NCBI GenBank assembly: GCA_017467535.1
Contig: JAFUST010000034.1
Coordinates: forward strand, 1-64,000
Direction of reading: 5' to 3'
Source: Prevotella sp.
GTDB lineage: Bacteria > Bacteroidota > Bacteroidia > Bacteroidales > Bacteroidaceae
Length of the DNA: 64,000 bases
The notes beneath the pieces were generated by a model. It ran no database searches. It worked only from the letters and a program-made list of their open reading frames with translations, and had not been told where the DNA came from. Made by a program: the position numbers and the translations under genes. Below are positions 26,210 to 35,496 of this stretch, in pieces (the stretch's first letter is position 1; each line of letters starts with the position of its first letter).

Positions 26210-28180
26210 ATGAAAAAGAATCTCATTGTGCTGCTTCTTGCGTTGGTCAGTTTGATCGCAAAGGCTGATGGATTATCCAGCAATATTTTTGAATGGAATG
26301 GATTATATTACAATGTCATTCTGTATGATAATAAAATTTGCTGCGAATTAGTATACAACGAGGAACACCCATACGTAGGAGATATTACTATCCCTGCCAA
26401 AGTCGTTCGTCATGGCGAACCCATCGACATGGTTCGCATTGGACAGTGTGCTTTTAGCGGACGCTCCAATAAAAAGAATGAAAACATCACCTCTGTCACT
26501 ATAGAACCTGGAGTCGTCAGTATTGAGAGTGGAGCCTTTGAGCGCTGTTCTCAACTCACGACCGTCACTATTCCCTCCTCAGTAACCAGAATAGGCAGTA
26601 ATGCATTCCAAGACTGTCCCAACCTTGTTTCTGTCAACATCCCTGATGGCATTACCACAATCTATGGTGGACTGTTTTGCCGTTGTAAAAGCCTGACTTC
26701 CATCACTATTCCTTCTAGTGTAAGAACCATAGGGTCATGTGCTTTCGCTCATAGTGGCATCACATCCATCGACCTCCCAGACAGCCTAGAGGCCATAGAA
26801 GATGGAGCCTTTTGGGACAATCCGCTGAATACAATTACCATTCCCAATGGCGTGAAAGACATAGACCATTACACATTTATGGAGTGTAGTCAACTGACAT
26901 CTGTCGTAAGTACTAACACAATGTCTGTCGGTGACATGGTTTTTTATCAATGTAGTAATCTTATCGTTATACCTTCTATAAAAAGTATAGGTGAAAGTGC
27001 CTTTCAGGGTTGTACTGCCTTAACAAACATTAGCCTCGCTAAAGGCCTTACAAATATTGCTGACGGGGCATTTAGGGGTTGTACCAGTTTAACTTCCATT
27101 TCCATCCCCGAGGGTGTAACCACCATCGGATCCAATGCCTTCAATGGATGTGAGCATCTAAGCACGATACAAATTCCTGAGACAATCAATAGCGTCGGTT
27201 CTAATGCTTTTGTTGATACCCCATGGTTTTTGAATCAACCGAATGGTTTGTTGTACATTGGAAAAATCGCTTACAAGTACATTGGAACAATGCCAGAAAA
27301 TACGTCTATATCTATCATTGATGGAACATTAGAGATTTCAGGTCATGCTTTCTTTAATTGTCAAGGGCTTGTATCCGTTAATATTCCAGAAACGGTGAAC
27401 ACTATTGGTGAATCAGCGTTTGCCTCATCCGGACTTTTATCCGTCCAAATCCCAGATTTTGTCGTGGCTATTGGCGACTCGGCGTTTGCTTCATGCAAAA
27501 ATCTAGCCTCCGTCAGTTTGCCTTCGTCAATAACAGAGATACCAAATGGAATGTTCTTTGATTGCTTGAAACTGACAGCAATCGATTTTCCTGCAGGACT
27601 TCTTCGAATAGGTATATCTGCATTCCGAAACAGTGGGTTGATTTCTATTGTCTTACCAAAACAACTGACTACAATCGCAGACTATGCATTCAGCAATTGC
27701 GCCCAATTATCTACTGCTAGCATACAGTCACAAGTGCTGAGAAGCATTGGGTATGCAGCATTTGGTTATTGTTCTAATCTGAAATCAATCTATTTTTACT
27801 TGCAATTACCACAGATATGTACTGGCCAGTATATGTTCGAAGGATGTCCTGAGGATATGATAATCTATATCCCTATGTATACGAAATATGACTATTCTAG
27901 TAAAAACGGCTGGGAGAGATACAAAAATCATTACGTAGAGTTTGACGTAACCTCCATTTCCAACCTTAAGGTCTCTAAGGGAATCTCGATTAAGAATGAC
28001 AAAGGATCTCTCACCATATCAGGCCTCAACGACAATGAGGAAATACAAGTATACGATGTCAGTGGTGTTCTGATAGGTAGCGCAACAGCCACCGCAGGTA
28101 CAGCCATTCTCAATGTCCGAACTAGCAATCATATCATTGTACTGAAAATAGGAAAAAAGTCTATCAAAGTGAAACTATAA
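26210..28180 (+). CDS. BspA-like leucine-rich repeat surface protein with type IX sorting domain
   Basis: Encodes 656 residues with signal peptide (MKKNLIVLLLALVSLIAKA). Residues about 90-550 contain some fifteen LRR_5 units of about 23-25 residues with the pattern 'LTSITIPSSVRTIGSCAFAH'. The C-terminal 80 residues form a T9SS sorting domain: an Ig-like strand set (ISIKNDKGSLTISGLNDNEE, QVYDVSGVLIG) ending in VLKIGKKSIKVKL. Thus probably secreted through the type IX pore and exposed at the surface, for adhesion as in BspA of Tannerella. It is AT-rich and sits inside the polysaccharide locus, between the IS element and the second Wzz, with 13 bp to the latter. Confidence 0.9.
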   Translation: MKKNLIVLLLALVSLIAKADGLSSNIFEWNGLYYNVILYDNKICCELVYNEEHPYVGDITIPAKVVRHGEPIDMVRIGQCAFSGRSNKKNENITSVTIEPGVVSIESGAFERCSQLTTVTIPSSVTRIGSNAFQDCPNLVSVNIPDGITTIYGGLFCRCKSLTSITIPSSVRTIGSCAFAHSGITSIDLPDSLEAIEDGAFWDNPLNTITIPNGVKDIDHYTFMECSQLTSVVSTNTMSVGDMVFYQCSNLIVIPSIKSIGESAFQGCTALTNISLAKGLTNIADGAFRGCTSLTSISIPEGVTTIGSNAFNGCEHLSTIQIPETINSVGSNAFVDTPWFLNQPNGLLYIGKIAYKYIGTMPENTSISIIDGTLEISGHAFFNCQGLVSVNIPETVNTIGESAFASSGLLSVQIPDFVVAIGDSAFASCKNLASVSLPSSITEIPNGMFFDCLKLTAIDFPAGLLRIGISAFRNSGLISIVLPKQLTTIADYAFSNCAQLSTASIQSQVLRSIGYAAFGYCSNLKSIYFYLQLPQICTGQYMFEGCPEDMIIYIPMYTKYDYSSKNGWERYKNHYVEFDVTSISNLKVSKGISIKNDKGSLTISGLNDNEEIQVYDVSGVLIGSATATAGTAILNVRTSNHIIVLKIGKKSIKVKL

Positions 28181-28193
28181 CATATTTATATAT

Positions 28194-29261
28194 ATGGAAG
28201 AGAACAAGAAGAAAAGTCATGAAATTGATATTGTTGGCATCGCCAAGCGAGTGCTTGCTGAGTGGAAACTGCTGTTGAAATTTGTCGGCGTAGCGGCTGT
28301 GCTGGGTGTGGTGATAGCATTAAACACCCCCAAGTCATACACGACAAGCGTCATTCTTGCGCCAGAAGTGTCGGGGGCAGGAGGTATGCTTGACAACCTG
28401 AGCGATTTGGCTTCAATGGTAGGCGTGAATATAGGTTCCAGCAGTTCGAGTATTGACGCAATCTATCCAGAGATATACCCAGATGTTATCTCTTCGAATC
28501 GCTTTATCATCGACTTATTTGATGTAAAAGTACGATTAAAAGATAACACAGAGAGAACGTTTTACGATCATGTAACGAAGGATGTGAAAATACCTTTTTG
28601 GTCGTGGCCTCAGATTTGGATATCCACGCTTTTTAAAGAAGAAGAAAAAGCAAATCAAAAAGACGTAGATCCATTCTGTCTTACAAAGGAACAGTCTGGT
28701 GTGTGTGCGCTGTTTCGATCGCGAGTTTCCTGCATTGTTGACAAGAAAACCAGTGTTGTAACAATCTCTTTCGAAGACAACGACCCTGTAGCATCTGCCG
28801 TCATGGCCGATACGATTCTGTCCCGTCTTCAGCAGTATATTACCCATTATAGGACCAAGAAAGCCCGCATAGATGTAGATTATTATGAACAATTGTTCAA
28901 TGCAGCCAAAAAGGAATACGAAGATGCGCGACACAAATATGCCAGGGCTGCGGATGCTAGTACCCGCGTTGTACTGGTGTCACGCCAATCAGAACTGGAT
29001 GACTTAGAGAATGATATGCAGTTGAAATACAGCGTTTATCAGCAGATGACCCAACAACTTAATATTGCCCATGCAAAACTTCAGGAACGTACACCAGCAT
29101 TCTCTGTCATACAAGAAGCCACTGTACCCATTCGAGCCTCGAGTTTCCCCCGCTCCCTAATGGTCATTGGCTATATGCTACTGGGGGCAATACTTTGTGC
29201 CATTTGGATTATGTATCTCAGAGACCCTATCAAAAAGTTATTGAGTAAGCGCAAGAAATGA
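28194..29261 (+). CDS. Wzz-like chain-length determinant protein (copy 2)
   Basis: Encodes 355 residues, paralogous to the protein at 12114: cytoplasmic start (SHEIDIVGIAKRVLAEWKLL), membrane helix (FVGVAAVLGVVIALNTPKSY), then segments parallel to copy 1 such as IYPEIYPDVISSNRFI, DPFCLTKEQSGVCALFRSRV and the helical HYRTKKARIDVDYYEQLFNA, and a second membrane helix (LMVIGYMLLGAILCAIWIMY). No tyrosine-kinase domain. Overlaps the polymerase gene by 4 bp (ATGA), so the two are coupled, matching joint control of polymer length. Confidence 0.9.
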   Translation: MEENKKKSHEIDIVGIAKRVLAEWKLLLKFVGVAAVLGVVIALNTPKSYTTSVILAPEVSGAGGMLDNLSDLASMVGVNIGSSSSSIDAIYPEIYPDVISSNRFIIDLFDVKVRLKDNTERTFYDHVTKDVKIPFWSWPQIWISTLFKEEEKANQKDVDPFCLTKEQSGVCALFRSRVSCIVDKKTSVVTISFEDNDPVASAVMADTILSRLQQYITHYRTKKARIDVDYYEQLFNAAKKEYEDARHKYARAADASTRVVLVSRQSELDDLENDMQLKYSVYQQMTQQLNIAHAKLQERTPAFSVIQEATVPIRASSFPRSLMVIGYMLLGAILCAIWIMYLRDPIKKLLSKRKK

Positions 29262-30421
29262 TCTACACCATTCCATATCTGATACTGCTGCTGTTGCTCT
29301 TCTATCTGTCATTGTATTATGAACAGACAGAAGACAATAGCACTCGTAGCAAAGTCAGTTATGGCTGCCTGCTACTGATACTTATATTCTTCGGTTTCAG
29401 AGGTTTTATTTTTGACGATTGGCAGATATACTACACGCTCTTTCAAGAGTGCTCTTTCGAAAACGTCTGGTACAATGTATATACATACAAAAATGCACGC
29501 TGGACTTGTGAGCCGGGCTTTACATTACTGATGGCTACCTGCAAGAGCCTGTTCGACAACTATTATTTCTTCAATTTTATATGTACCGTTATCGTGACCG
29601 CCTTGCTCTTCAACTTCTTCAGGCAGCAGAAATTCAACAATTTTCCTTTTGCAGTCATCCTCTATCTTTGTTTCGGAGGCATCATCATGAGTACGAATCT
29701 GATGAGGAACACTATTGCCATCATGATTTTCATCAATGCCATCAAATACATTGAGGAGCGCAAGCCGATGCCCTATTTTCTTCTGTGCCTACTCGCAATC
29801 TCATTCCACTTGTCGGCATTGATGTACCTGCCCGTCTATTTCTTTCTCCATAGGAGAATCAACAAGTGGGTTTTCGTGGGCATCTTCTTCGTAGGTAACT
29901 TTATTTTCCTCACTCATACATCCATTTTCCTAAATGTAATGTCATTGTTTATCAGTGTCGATAGTGGTCGATTAGCCGATATGCTTAAGGACTACACGTC
30001 AGGAACGATGGATGTAGCCAGTGGCATTTCCATCGGATATCTAGAACGTCTATTCACCAGTTTCCTCGTGTTCTGCTATTACGACAAATTGGTGGAAGTG
30101 AGAAAGAACAATGCCATTTTTATCAATTCATTTATAGTCTATTTCGTACTGACTTTTTACTTCAGTGAGTTCAAGGAGGCCAGTTTACGTATGTCATATC
30201 TATTTATCTTCGCATACTGGATATTATGGAGAGACCTTATTGAATGTTTTTCGGTAGAGAACAATCGGAAACTCTTTGTTGGTTTACTATTCGTCTATTG
30301 TATGCTAAAGATGGTAGGACATACCGATGTGATAACAAGCCAATATGACAATGTGCTTTTCGGGGCAAAGTCATATGAGGAACGTCTATATATACATAAT
30401 CGTTATGGTGAACAAGAATAA
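29258..30421 (+). CDS. EpsG-family polysaccharide polymerase (Wzy-like)
   Basis: Likely joins repeat units on the periplasmic face. The 387 residues contain about 10-11 membrane helices. The start ([20 protein letters not shown]) and the motif [20 protein letters not shown] followed by [20 protein letters not shown] match the EpsG family, in which 'R...DY..Y...F' and 'EPG(Y/F)..L' are conserved. Placed between Wzz and an acyltransferase, as expected for a polymerase. AT-rich coding. Its end runs close to the next gene; two starts there are possible (30405 or 30435). Confidence 0.85.
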   Translation: MIYTIPYLILLLLLFYLSLYYEQTEDNSTRSKVSYGCLLLILIFFGFRGFIFDDWQIYYTLFQECSFENVWYNVYTYKNARWTCEPGFTLLMATCKSLFDNYYFFNFICTVIVTALLFNFFRQQKFNNFPFAVILYLCFGGIIMSTNLMRNTIAIMIFINAIKYIEERKPMPYFLLCLLAISFHLSALMYLPVYFFLHRRINKWVFVGIFFVGNFIFLTHTSIFLNVMSLFISVDSGRLADMLKDYTSGTMDVASGISIGYLERLFTSFLVFCYYDKLVEVRKNNAIFINSFIVYFVLTFYFSEFKEASLRMSYLFIFAYWILWRDLIECFSVENNRKLFVGLLFVYCMLKMVGHTDVITSQYDNVLFGAKSYEERLYIHNRYGEQE

Positions 30422-30434
30422 TAAAAAAGGAGAA

Positions 30435-30983
30435 ATGAATATTCGCTATGAAATATGGTCACTAAAAGAAGGGATTCGTCAACTGCTCACAGACATCGTG
30501 ATGTGGTCACACTTCCATTGGGTAAGGATTCTTTTCATGCGCCTTTTTTCCGGCCACTTCGGCGTTAGTTCCTCCGTACTGCGTCATATTGAACTATGGA
30601 ATCCCGAGAATATTTTCATCGGAAGCCATGTCATTATCAATCAGCGCGTCTTTCTTGATGGTCGAGGTGCGAGATTGACCATTGGCGATAATGTTGACAT
30701 AGCCATGGAGGCCATGGTGTGGACACTTGAACACGATGTATCATCATCGTCTCACGAGACCAAAGCTGCCCCTGTGGTCATAGAAGACCACGCTTGGATA
30801 GGATGCCGTGCCCAGATTCTCCCTGGAGTAAAAATTGGCAGAGGTGCTGTGATTGCTGCTGGTGCTGTTGTAACTAAGGATGTGCCCGCCAATGAGATAT
30901 GGGGAGGAGTGCCCGCCAAACGTATCGGCAACCGGAACAACCCGTTGACATACAATCTTAAATACAGACCTTGGTTAAGATAA
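30435..30983 (+). CDS. Left-handed beta-helix acyltransferase
   Basis: Probably O-acetylates a sugar of the polysaccharide or its precursor. The 182 residues from [10 protein letters not shown] carry hexapeptide repeats ([70 protein letters not shown]) and end with [11 protein letters not shown], as in maltose/galactoside O-acetyltransferases and WcaF-type enzymes. The catalytic His is likely in LEHDVSS. The start at 30435 is preceded by AAGGAG. A start at 30405 would overlap the polymerase by 17 bp and is also possible. Confidence 0.85.
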   Translation: MNIRYEIWSLKEGIRQLLTDIVMWSHFHWVRILFMRLFSGHFGVSSSVLRHIELWNPENIFIGSHVIINQRVFLDGRGARLTIGDNVDIAMEAMVWTLEHDVSSSSHETKAAPVVIEDHAWIGCRAQILPGVKIGRGAVIAAGAVVTKDVPANEIWGGVPAKRIGNRNNPLTYNLKYRPWLR

Positions 30984-31006
30984 TCCAATAAACAGAAACT
31001 GAGTGT

Positions 31007-32173
31007 ATGAAGGTGTTATATTTTACAAACGCGCCATTCTCTGATTTAGAGATATCCTACGTAGGTGAACTTGAAAAGTATGTTGAGGTTAAAGTGCTGA
31101 TGTTGGTACTTCCTCAGACAAAGAAGTCGGGAGCAATAAGTCTAGACTGTCAGCCAGAAGAATTAGGAGTCATACCTGCAACCGATTATCCTGGCATGGA
31201 GAAATATACTAATATGATGTCACTTGACCGTTGGGCCATTGTGAACAATCCGATTGGCTCCAATCTAAAAACATCATGGATACTTGCCAAGAAAGTAGCC
31301 GATGTGGTCAAAGAATACCAACCCGACATCCTACACATCACCTTATATGGACTACTCCAAGTATTTTTAAGTTGGCTAATAGACAAAAATATAAAGAAAA
31401 TTATCACGATTCATGATGTTGTCGCCCACGACAAGCAATCTATTGTACGGTATATGTATGACAAGATTTGTCGAAAACTAACACTCAAGCATTTCAACAA
31501 CATCCTGTTGCTGTCGCATGTAGATGCTCCTCTCCTTGAGAAGAGTTTGAGCCACACGCCTCACCGCACTTTTTTTTCAAAACTTGGTCCCTATACTTAT
31601 CTTCGAAACTATCCTATAGGCCAGAATCTGTACGGAAAATATATTCTATTTTTCGGAAGCATCCGACCCTATAAAGGCGTTGATGTTTTGATGGAAGCCT
31701 ATAAGAAATCAAACTGTGTCAAACAAGGGATTAAACTAGTGATTGCAGGTAAAGATATCGATGGTAATGTTCTGAATAACGACCAAGAAGATAACATCAT
31801 TATTCTTAACAGATATATAGAGAACGACGAACTTGCTACACTCATAGTTAATAGCCTCTTTGCAGTATTACCGTATAAGTCTGCCACACAAAGTGGTGTC
31901 ACGAAATCAGCCATTGCCCTCAACAAGCCTATGGTTTGCACCAATGTTGGTAACTTGCCCAATGAAGTTATTGACGGCAAGTACGGAAAAATTGTCAACC
32001 ACGACGATGTCAATTCTCTCTGTGTGGGCATCAACTACATGATAGACAATCCGAATCAGGTAGAGCAATTTGCCAGAAACATTCGTTCCGATTTTGAGAC
32101 GGGCAATAACTCGTGGGCAAAAATCACAGAAGATTTGGTTACAAATGTTTACTCTACGATTTTAAACAAATGA
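31007..32173 (+). CDS. Glycosyltransferase family 4
   Basis: Encodes 388 residues with a GT-B fold. The C-terminal domain is recognisable: YILFFGSIRPYKGVDVLMEA (about 212-231) and the donor-binding stretch SATQSGVTKSAIALNKPMVC (about 291-310), followed by TNVGNLPNEVIDGKYGKIVN. The N-terminal domain has PDILHITLYGLLQVF and IKKIITIHDVVAHDK. Cytoplasmic; sugar unknown. It starts 23 bp after the acyltransferase and 6 bp separate it from the next glycosyltransferase. Confidence 0.85.
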   Translation: MKVLYFTNAPFSDLEISYVGELEKYVEVKVLMLVLPQTKKSGAISLDCQPEELGVIPATDYPGMEKYTNMMSLDRWAIVNNPIGSNLKTSWILAKKVADVVKEYQPDILHITLYGLLQVFLSWLIDKNIKKIITIHDVVAHDKQSIVRYMYDKICRKLTLKHFNNILLLSHVDAPLLEKSLSHTPHRTFFSKLGPYTYLRNYPIGQNLYGKYILFFGSIRPYKGVDVLMEAYKKSNCVKQGIKLVIAGKDIDGNVLNNDQEDNIIILNRYIENDELATLIVNSLFAVLPYKSATQSGVTKSAIALNKPMVCTNVGNLPNEVIDGKYGKIVNHDDVNSLCVGINYMIDNPNQVEQFARNIRSDFETGNNSWAKITEDLVTNVYSTILNK

Positions 32174-32179
32174 TTTCCA

Positions 32180-33073
32180 ATGAGTCAAGTCTCTGCTATC
32201 ATAGTTAGTTATAAGAACGAGGAAATGACGTGTAGATACGTCAACGAGGAATTAAGGAAATGCCCTGAAGTTGACCACGTCATCATCGTAAACAATGCAG
32301 CCACAGAGAAATCAAACGAGATTCTGCACCATAGTATTCCTCATTCGGAGATATCCACTGGCGAGGAATACCACGACACTAAAGTCATCATACTATATAA
32401 TAAGGAGAATCAAGGTTTTGCCCGTGGCAACAATCAAGGTGCACGCTTCGTTGACCGCTTCATACACTCAAAATACATTCTGTTTTCCAATGATGACATT
32501 GTGATTAATGACAATGATGCAATATCCCGTCTTATCTATCGACGCCACCAGGATGACACCATAGGATGTTTTGCTCCCAAAATCCTTAAAACTGATGGAA
32601 GTACCCAAGGGCCCTTTGCATATTGGTCATTATGGAAACGCTATAGCCTATATATAATCTATCCTATCGTTATGCGATGGGCACCGAACATCATTGCAAA
32701 AAGGAACGAAAAAACAACACCAATAGTCAGCGGCTTTTATAACACGCTGGTTGGATGTTTCTTTATGGTTGAACTTTCCGATTTCAAACGTGCGGGAATG
32801 ATGGATGACCGTACTTTTCTTTATCGAGAAGAGGAAATCTTGGCCGAACGAATGAAATCTATTGGCAAGTATAGTTTTTGCGAAGCATCGGTAAGTGTAA
32901 TTCACCTAGGAGGACAAAGCAGTTACAAAAACAACAAGCGGCATTACAATTTTGTGAACCAGAGCGTTCGCGATTCAGACATTATCTATTATCACCATTA
33001 CAAGGAATATCCACTATGGCAAATACGTCTGGCACAAAAAGTGCAGCAATTATTATGCTACCTTTTTGTATAA
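32180..33073 (+). CDS. Glycosyltransferase family 2, rhamnosyltransferase-like
   Basis: Encodes 297 residues. GT-A features: VSAIIVSYKNEEMTCRYVNE at the start, NKENQGFARGNNQGARFVDR (about 75-94), the DxD-like FSNDDIVIND, and SGFYNTLVGCFFMVELSDF with LYREEEILAERMKSIGKYSF. This set is typical of WbbL/rhamnosyltransferase-type enzymes, which fits the presence of rmlA. The sugar is inferred. Last plus-strand gene of the AT-rich part of the locus; the next gene faces it. Confidence 0.85.
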   Translation: MSQVSAIIVSYKNEEMTCRYVNEELRKCPEVDHVIIVNNAATEKSNEILHHSIPHSEISTGEEYHDTKVIILYNKENQGFARGNNQGARFVDRFIHSKYILFSNDDIVINDNDAISRLIYRRHQDDTIGCFAPKILKTDGSTQGPFAYWSLWKRYSLYIIYPIVMRWAPNIIAKRNEKTTPIVSGFYNTLVGCFFMVELSDFKRAGMMDDRTFLYREEEILAERMKSIGKYSFCEASVSVIHLGGQSSYKNNKRHYNFVNQSVRDSDIIYYHHYKEYPLWQIRLAQKVQQLLCYLFV

Positions 33074-33132
33074 TCACCACGCTTTTGAGAAACAAGCAGT
33101 AACGCTGAGTGAAGACTTTGACAAGATAACCA

Positions 33133-34248
33133 TTAATGCAACAATTGCTGATACAATTCACAGCAACGGCTGATCATCTTCTCCTTTCTGAACAACTGCT
33201 CGTAGCGCGACTTGGCCCCCGCAGAGAGTTGTTGATATAACGCCGAATCATCCGTCAGCCGACGGATGGCATCGGCCAGCGCTTCAGCACTTTCCGGCTC
33301 CACCACCAGGCCCGATTCGCCGTCCCTGTTCACCCAGGGCACACCCGAGCCCTTGATATTGCAACAGACGACAGGTTTGCCGCACGACATGGCCTCTATC
33401 TGCACGATAGCGAAAGCCTCAGTCTTCATGACGCTGCTCAGACAATACACATCACAGGCTCCATAATAGGCGGCCAAATCATCACCCGACACCCGGCCCA
33501 GCAATTTCACACGGTCGTTCAGATTATGCCGGTTGATCTGAGCCTGCAGTTCGTCATGCAGTTCACCGCTGCCGCCAATCAGCACCACGTAGTTATCGTC
33601 CAGATAGCGGGCTGCATCCACCAGATACCTGTATCCTTTATAGTGTACCAGCCGCCCAAGCGAGAATATAATTTTCTTGCCTTCATATTGCTGTCTGATA
33701 CGTTCTACGGCAGCAGCATCAGGCACAATGGGCTCGATGCCAATGGGCAGATAGGTGCACTTCTGCTGAACACCAGCCAGACAGGGCGACTGGGCGATAT
33801 ACACAGGTGTGGTGCCCACCACGAGGTCGGCACGTCTGATGAGCCAGTTCTGCAATGGCTGATAGAGGCTGAGCAAGAATTTCTGCTTCACAATGTCGCT
33901 ATGCCAGTGCAACACGACCTTGCCTTTATAGCCTGACAACCACAGGGCCAAGGCTGCCATCGGATCGGGATGATGCACATGGATGATGTCGTATTGGGGA
34001 GCGATGCGCCGCAGCATCGTGATCATCTGCGGCGAAATCATCGTGGCATATTTCTTGACAAGCGTCTTCACACAGATCACCTTGTTCTGAGGCGTCACCT
34101 CAATCAGTTCTTCCTTTCCCGTTTCCACATGGGCGCACAGCATATCGCACGGGATGCCCTTCTCGGACAACCCGACCAGAAGGTCATACATCACCTTCTC
34201 CACGCCCCCCTGAACGGGATAGAATTTTCCTAACTGAAGTATCCTCAT
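33133..34248 (-). CDS. Glycosyltransferase family 4
   Basis: Encodes 371 residues: the N-terminal loop LGKFYPVQGGVEKVMYDLLV, IIHVHHPDPMAALALWLSG, and the C-terminal donor domain with IIFSLGRLVHYKGYRYLVDA (about 190-209), VLIGGSGELHDELQAQI and SSVMKTEAFAIVQIEAMSCG (the E-x7-E pattern), then GLVVEPESAEALADAI. The gene is GC-richer than its neighbour to the left, marking the right edge of the AT-rich part. It faces the plus-strand genes and has its own TATCTTTG box at 34276. Confidence 0.9.
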   Translation of the reverse strand: MRILQLGKFYPVQGGVEKVMYDLLVGLSEKGIPCDMLCAHVETGKEELIEVTPQNKVICVKTLVKKYATMISPQMITMLRRIAPQYDIIHVHHPDPMAALALWLSGYKGKVVLHWHSDIVKQKFLLSLYQPLQNWLIRRADLVVGTTPVYIAQSPCLAGVQQKCTYLPIGIEPIVPDAAAVERIRQQYEGKKIIFSLGRLVHYKGYRYLVDAARYLDDNYVVLIGGSGELHDELQAQINRHNLNDRVKLLGRVSGDDLAAYYGACDVYCLSSVMKTEAFAIVQIEAMSCGKPVVCCNIKGSGVPWVNRDGESGLVVEPESAEALADAIRRLTDDSALYQQLSAGAKSRYEQLFRKEKMISRCCELYQQLLH

Positions 34249-34275
34249 TGCTCAGTCGCTCTCAGAATTCGTATG

Positions 34276-34283
34276 CAAAGATA
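34276..34283 (-). promoter_or_regulatory. -7 box (TATCTTTG) for the glycosyltransferase at 33133
   Basis: TATCTTTG on the minus strand, 28 bp upstream of the start. Confidence 0.6.
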
Positions 34284-34330
34284 ACAATAAAATTCAATAT
34301 TCAATAAAAAATCTGATAAAATTTGTCTTC

Positions 34331-34389
34331 GACGTATAATATATGTCGTTTTTCTACGTTAAACTATTAACAATACCAAAAAAGGTATT
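34331..34389. promoter_or_regulatory. Two dyads upstream of the priming transferase
   Basis: GACGTATAATATATGTC at 34331-34347 is a near-palindrome and AATACC (34372-34377) pairs with GGTATT (34384-34389). No clear TAnnTTTG box is seen here. Both lie in the 162-bp AT-rich region between divergent genes, so an operator or a hairpin leader for the priming enzyme is plausible. Confidence 0.4.
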
Positions 34390-34410
34390 GATGAAAAACA
34401 AAAGGTATAT

Positions 34411-35040
34411 ATGACCAAACTAGAGAACGGATACGTATTGGATGGCATGAACGAGATTGAGCGCAACGTGAAGCGCTTCGTCGATTTCATTACTGCGGCG
34501 ATATGCCTGGTTGTGTTCTCACCTCTGTTCCTGATTTGCTACATTTTGGTCAAGCGGGAGGATGGTGGCCCGGCCATCTTCAAGCAGGAACGCATTGGCC
34601 GCTTCGGCCGTCCGTTTAATATCTACAAGTTCCGTTCGATGCGGGTGGATGCCGAGAAAGACGGGCCTGCGCTGTATCAGCACGAGAACGAGACCCGAAT
34701 GACCAAGATAGGCAAATTCCTGCGTGAGCACCATCTGGACGAACTGCCCCAACTGTGGAACGTATTCAAGGGTGACATGGCCTTCATCGGCCCGCGCCCT
34801 GAACGCGAATACTACATCAAGCAGATCATCGAGCGCGATCCGCGCTACGTCTACCTCTACCAGATCCGTCCCGGCGTGACTTCCTATGCCACGCTCTACA
34901 ATGGCTATACCGATACGATGGAGAAGATGCTGCGCCGCCTGGAGTTGGACCTCTATTATCTGGAACACCGCTCGTGGTGGTTCGATGCCAAGATTCTCAT
35001 GAAGACCTTCATCAACATTGTCTTCGGCAAGAAGTTCTGA
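34411..35040 (+). CDS. Priming sugar-phosphate transferase (undecaprenyl-phosphate PGT)
   Basis: Starts the repeat unit by moving a sugar phosphate onto undecaprenyl phosphate. The 209 residues are a small monotopic bacterial sugar transferase: KRFVDFITAAICLVVFSPLF (re-entrant membrane helix), FKQERIGRFGRPFNIYKFRS, the catalytic segment HHLDELPQLWNVFKGDMAFI and GPRPEREYYI, then the IRPGVTSYATLYNG end. It lacks the extra membrane helices of WbaP/WcaJ. This fixes the nearby locus as Wzx/Wzy-dependent. A convergent lipoprotein gene ends 10 bp downstream. Confidence 0.93.
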   Translation: MTKLENGYVLDGMNEIERNVKRFVDFITAAICLVVFSPLFLICYILVKREDGGPAIFKQERIGRFGRPFNIYKFRSMRVDAEKDGPALYQHENETRMTKIGKFLREHHLDELPQLWNVFKGDMAFIGPRPEREYYIKQIIERDPRYVYLYQIRPGVTSYATLYNGYTDTMEKMLRRLELDLYYLEHRSWWFDAKILMKTFINIVFGKKF

Positions 35041-35049
35041 GCCCCGTTG

Positions 35050-35496
35050 TCAATACTTACGGAAATACATCCTGTAGAGTTCTGTCTGCAGGGTCATCTT
35101 CTCAGTATTTAACTGCAGCACATCCAGCACTTCGTCCGTCCGGCTCAGGCCGTAGAACTCCACAGTGGCCGCGCTGGTCACTATGCTGTCGGAGATGTCT
35201 CGGTCGTTGGCGATTGGTTCCGACAGATAGAGTTTCCCCTGCTCGTACTTGAAGCGGAAGTTGAGCATCTCGTGCTGTTCCTCAACATCATAAATATGCA
35301 GGTCGCGCATCTCCAGCATATCGCCCTGCACGGCCCAGAATATCTTCATGCTACGCACGTCCCCAGAACGGTTGGTCGACAGGGTGTCCATCTGGGTCAA
35401 CTGCCAGAAGCCGTCCAGGTCTCCATTGTCTGAAGTATGCAGTTCACAGGCAGTCAGCACCGCCAGTGCGGCTATCATTGAGAGTATCTTTTTCAT
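35050..35496 (-). CDS. Lipocalin-like lipoprotein
   Basis: Encodes 148 residues with a lipoprotein signal (MKKILSMIAALAVLTACE, Cys 17). The mature part starts with GDLDGFWQLTQMDTL, the usual GxW opening of small Bacteroidetes lipocalin-like domains, followed by alternating strands (MKIFWAVQGDMLEMRDL, NFRFKYEQGKLYLSEPI). Function unknown. It overlaps the 3' end of the Wzi-like gene by 4 bp, so it is co-translated with it and may help at the outer membrane. Confidence 0.75.
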   Translation of the reverse strand: MKKILSMIAALAVLTACELHTSDNGDLDGFWQLTQMDTLSTNRSGDVRSMKIFWAVQGDMLEMRDLHIYDVEEQHEMLNFRFKYEQGKLYLSEPIANDRDISDSIVTSAATVEFYGLSRTDEVLDVLQLNTEKMTLQTELYRMYFRKY

